This document shows, in pieces, positions 61,011 to 64,000 of a DNA stretch of 64,000 nucleotides (within the stretch, counting starts at the first letter, position 1; each line of letters begins with the position of its first letter). A program made the position numbers and the translations under genes. The DNA is from Owenia fusiformis. Its lineage: Eukaryota > Annelida > Polychaeta > Sabellida > Oweniidae. The notes beneath the pieces were generated by a model. The model was not told where the DNA came from. It ran no database searches and saw only the letters and a list, made by a program, of their open reading frames with translations. Location: positions 15,072,348 through 15,136,347 of the forward strand of contig CAIIXF020000006.1 in NCBI GenBank assembly GCA_903813345.2, written 5' to 3'.

Positions 61011-62064
61011 TAATTGAAGTCAGTCTAAATAGTATTTGTTAAGTTATAGGAAGTTGTAAGAATTTGTTACAGATGCCGATCGCCAACCGCCAACCACCAA
61101 CAGCCGTCAAATAGATCATTACAATATGTCACCACTTTTTGGTGGTGACATAAAAATTACAACATCATATTGGAACCAATGTATTATCATGCAAAATGTT
61201 ACCACCTGCCATTTTATTACAGATGCCAAAACCAAATGCTGAACAGTTAGACTATAACAATATGTCACAACACCACTTCTGGTGATGGCATAAAACGGCA
61301 CATGTCTTACTTGGCTAACATAATGCAGTGCTACATACAATATATTACATGTCCTTAACTACAAAGGAAAGATTAAACAAGAATTATATGCTTGAGTTGT
61401 AAAAAACAGTCTTGGCATACAGAGCTCAATTGATTGACTGGTTTGCACCAAAAACTTCACAATATTCAAAAGAATCACAGCTTTTGAGTTGGATAGAAAT
61501 CAGTAAGACACTCTCATTGTTGTGAGAGATTTAAATTATACCAAATTAGACCAAACCAGTTAATCTCTTGTACCAAACCAGTCAAGTTTTGCCAGCTCAG
61601 TATATCAAGGGTGATTTTAATAGCATTTGAATATAGTTGGCCAAAATGCTACAAAATATTTTCAACAAATTAGGAAATTCCACACAAATAACCTGATCCC
61701 TAAATATAGGTCCATTTCAGAATTCTTTATTAATGTAATGTAAACCAAGTCACAACATTTAAAAGCATCACAACATTGATAATATGTATCTGTAATCTAA
61801 ATGAATACATTTTAATCATAATGCTTGTACATATAATTAATTATAACATATTTTGCATTTGCATGGACATAAATGTAAATTGCAAAGTTAAATGTCTCCC
61901 AAGCAAAAGTTTGGAGAGACAGAGAGGGAGAAAAAAGGAAAGGTATACCAGGTATACAATAGGTAGATATATATAGGCTATGTATACCAGTGCAGGTATT
62001 ATTTTTAACCACTATAGATCAATTTCTGAATACATAAACTCCACATTAATTAATAAATAAACTG
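61011..62064. other. Intergenic, no gene recognised
   Basis: AT-rich. It contains only a short hairpin (CACCACTTTTTGGTGGTG near 61130) and two related GTCACAACACCACTT words. Confidence 0.4.
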
Positions 62065-62067
62065 TAT

Positions 62068-62337
62068 TATCCTACACTTAGTGTACTAAATATATAATAA
62101 CATTAAAAAATAAATTTGATATTTATTGGCAAAATGAATATCCGGAGGATATCGTAACGATATACTCCGGGCGGAGGATATCGTGACGATATACTCCGGA
62201 AACCCCAATATGCGGAGGATATTGTGACGATATACTCCGCTTGTTGATTTCCCGCCAAATTGACTCTATTTGGCATGGAATTCATTTTGCAATGATATTA
62301 TGCATTTAGTACACTCCTTGTAAGTGTAGGATAATAA
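62068..62337. mobile_element. Small inverted-repeat element with three CGGAG..CTCCG palindromes
   Basis: Ends TATCCTACACTTAGTGTAC and the inverted TACACTCCTTGTAAGTGTAG bound about 270 bp. Inside are three near-identical 26-27 bp palindromes of the form CGGAGGATATCGT.ACGATA followed by TACTCCG, at about 62133, 62175 and 62214. Confidence 0.7.
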
Positions 62338-62339
62338 GA

Positions 62340-62480
62340 ACATCCTATGATTTTTTCAGAATATCATTTTAATCTACTCGGTGATATTGATATATGCACT
62401 CGTTCGCTTCGCTCTCTCGTGCAGATATCAATCACCTCGTAGATAAAAATGATATTCCTCAAAATCATAGGATATCCTAT
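62340..62480. repeat. Hairpin repeat, about 140 bp
   Basis: ATCCTATGATTTTTTCAGAATATCATTTT at the left (positions 62342-62370) pairs with the inverted right arm around AAAATGATATTCCTC and ATCATAGGATA. The loop is TGCACTCG..CGTGCA. It abuts the preceding element. No coding signal. Confidence 0.6.
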
Positions 62481-62924
62481 AAATATTCAATGATTACTAA
62501 ATATATAACTCTAATGATTATTGAATACATAATACTACATGAAAAATACCAATATATAATACCAATACCTAATGATTAGGGAGCATTTCAAAAGATAGAT
62601 GTCCAAAAATTAACTGTATTTGAACAGCAAGGTCATTCGCCTTAAATGTTAGCTTTCCAACATCGTTAATTACCGTTATTATTGTAAAAATTACAAAAAT
62701 GACTGTATTACATTGAAATGATGCATATCAACATTTCTCAAAGACAGTTATGAGGGGGAGGGGGGGATTTGACGGATTAACTGTTCAAATACAGTAAGTA
62801 ATCCTACATCAAACTTTTGAGATACTTCCTTACTGAAATGAATTGGATATATACAAAAAGTAGAAGAATCCAAGATCTAAATAACACATGCATGTAAAAA
62901 AAATTTATCTTCAGGTTTGAAACA

Positions 62925-62930
62925 TTTATT
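62925..62930 (-). promoter_or_regulatory. AATAAA polyadenylation signal of the FANCE-like gene
   Basis: Canonical hexamer on the minus strand about 100 bases past the stop at 63032. A cleavage site would be expected shortly below 62915. Confidence 0.4.
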
Positions 62931-63031
62931 GCCTTCTCAGAGATAAATTTTTCACTACAAACAAGCGCTTTCACAATTTTGTTGCATTGTATAATCACTA
63001 TAATCCTTCAAATTCCCGCATCTCTTTTACG

Positions 63032-63789
63032 TTAATTGAGCTTCTTAAGACTGGCTTCTGCAGATTTCTTAAGAAATGTTTTGTGACAAGCAAGTATCCT
63101 TGACAGGCTAACTTTGTGTTGTGTAGTCAACTGAAATAAACAAGTAAATAAAACTAAATACGTGTTCAGACACTGCATGTGAACTTTTTTAGAAGTTTCA
63201 GATATAAAAATCCATTTGATAAGCAAGTTGTTGAAAGCTCAGATAAAATGATACTAATAAATCAGGCTTGTAGCTAAGAATATTATATTAACTCATTATA
63301 TCTGATCCTGTTTGTTAAAACCAGTTTTCAAATTTCACATGTTTGTTTCACGAAAAACATACCTTATGAGAAAACTTCTGTATGATTGCAAGGGTAAGTT
63401 TGCCAAATTTTTTACTGTCCGCCATATTGAATGCTGACCTCTCCATACACGTTAGAGAGCCATTTAACAGCACCTCTGACAACTCAGTCTGAAATATATG
63501 GATACAAACATTATGCTTATGTATTCCAAAGTAAACAAGGTATATGCATTTTATCGTGAAATATGGGTCATCACTGCAGTTACGGATTCTGTATTAGTGT
63601 TAGTCAACTTTAATTTAATCCAGGTTTCAGGAGGTATTTCTTATTTAGAGATAATAAAGTTAAACAAACGTTTGCATCAAGTATAGACTGCAGACACAAG
63701 ATGACTGATTCTGTCCAGATAGATCCTGCACAGATCAATGTCTCCAATAGCAACTGTCTCTGTGACGATGACAACATCTCCTTAGTCAC
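63032..63789 (-). CDS. Last three coding exons of a FANCE-like gene (5' part outside window)
   Basis: Exons 63789-63670, 63488-63363 and 63130-63032 join in one open frame (115 codons with stop). Donors are GTTTGT and GTATGT. They encode LLLETLICAGSIWTESVI, then KKFGKLTLAIIQKFSHK, then VSLSRILACHKTFLKKSAEA and a final SLKKLN. The helical pattern and the KFGKL and TFLKKS motifs recall the C-terminal helical domain of FANCE. FANCE is the Fanconi anaemia core-complex subunit that bridges FANCC and FANCD2 in interstrand-crosslink repair. The assignment is from memory of the family, not an alignment, so only the existence of the exons is well supported. An AATAAA at 62925-62930 could end the transcript. 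Confidence 0.5.
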
Positions 63790-64000
63790 CTTGCAGAAAA
63801 GCTCAGTTTGAAAACTATCTGGAAATTACACATGAAACTTCCAATTATAGACTACAGTCCAATTTATTTTTAAAAAAAACTCAGTTTTACAATGCCATTT
63901 GAATTACTAGCTTAGTTTACCAAATGATCAAGGTAAATATAACATTGATCAGACTGCTAATTCATATAATTGAAGAATCCTTTACCAAGCCTGGGAATTA

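Overview
The window is AT-rich animal nuclear DNA. It contains multi-exon genes with GT-AG introns, many small inverted-repeat transposons and one non-LTR retrotransposon. The frequent ACATGTA words, the transposon mix and the gene families (ZP domain, calumenin, a FANCE-like tail) suggest a marine invertebrate, perhaps a mollusc or other lophotrochozoan. That placement is a weak inference. Most short open frames here are noise; the real genes had to be assembled exon by exon.

Three host genes are visible, all on the minus strand. (1) 18760 to 2663: a complete 11-exon gene whose joined frame is exactly 540 codons. It encodes a signal peptide, cysteine-rich EGF-like segments, a zona pellucida (ZP) domain, an RKKR furin-type site, a transmembrane helix and a short cytoplasmic tail. 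(2) 57055 to 38306: a calumenin gene (CREC family, secretory-pathway EF-hand protein ending in HDEF). It has two alternative signal-peptide first exons, two alternative versions of the first EF-hand exon, three of the EF5/EF6 exon and two terminal exons. (3) 63789 to 63032: the last three coding exons of a gene running off the right edge, tentatively FANCE-like.

Between genes 1 and 2, about 20.9-35.3 kb is a large imperfect tandem duplication without recognisable coding sequence. Its two copies differ by a 678-bp array present three times, a 453-bp foldback, a TA-flanked 544-bp element and a 67-bp inverted fragment. Introns and flanks hold many small elements with terminal inverted repeats. 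Several have readable target-site duplications: TAATG, TA, TTAA and a 9-bp site. A 5'-truncated retrotransposon with an intact 921-codon reverse transcriptase frame lies antisense in a calumenin intron.

The most notable system is the calumenin locus. The three alternative EF5/EF6 exons have lengths of 200, 200 and 209, all 2 modulo 3, with identical phases, so the reading frame enforces choosing only one. The splice junction into the two terminal exons falls inside the sixth EF-hand loop, so exon choice recombines the calcium ligands. Counting two starts, two EF1 exons and five allowed 3' combinations, up to 20 full-length proteins are possible. No expression data support these isoforms; they are inferred from splice sites, phase and homology.
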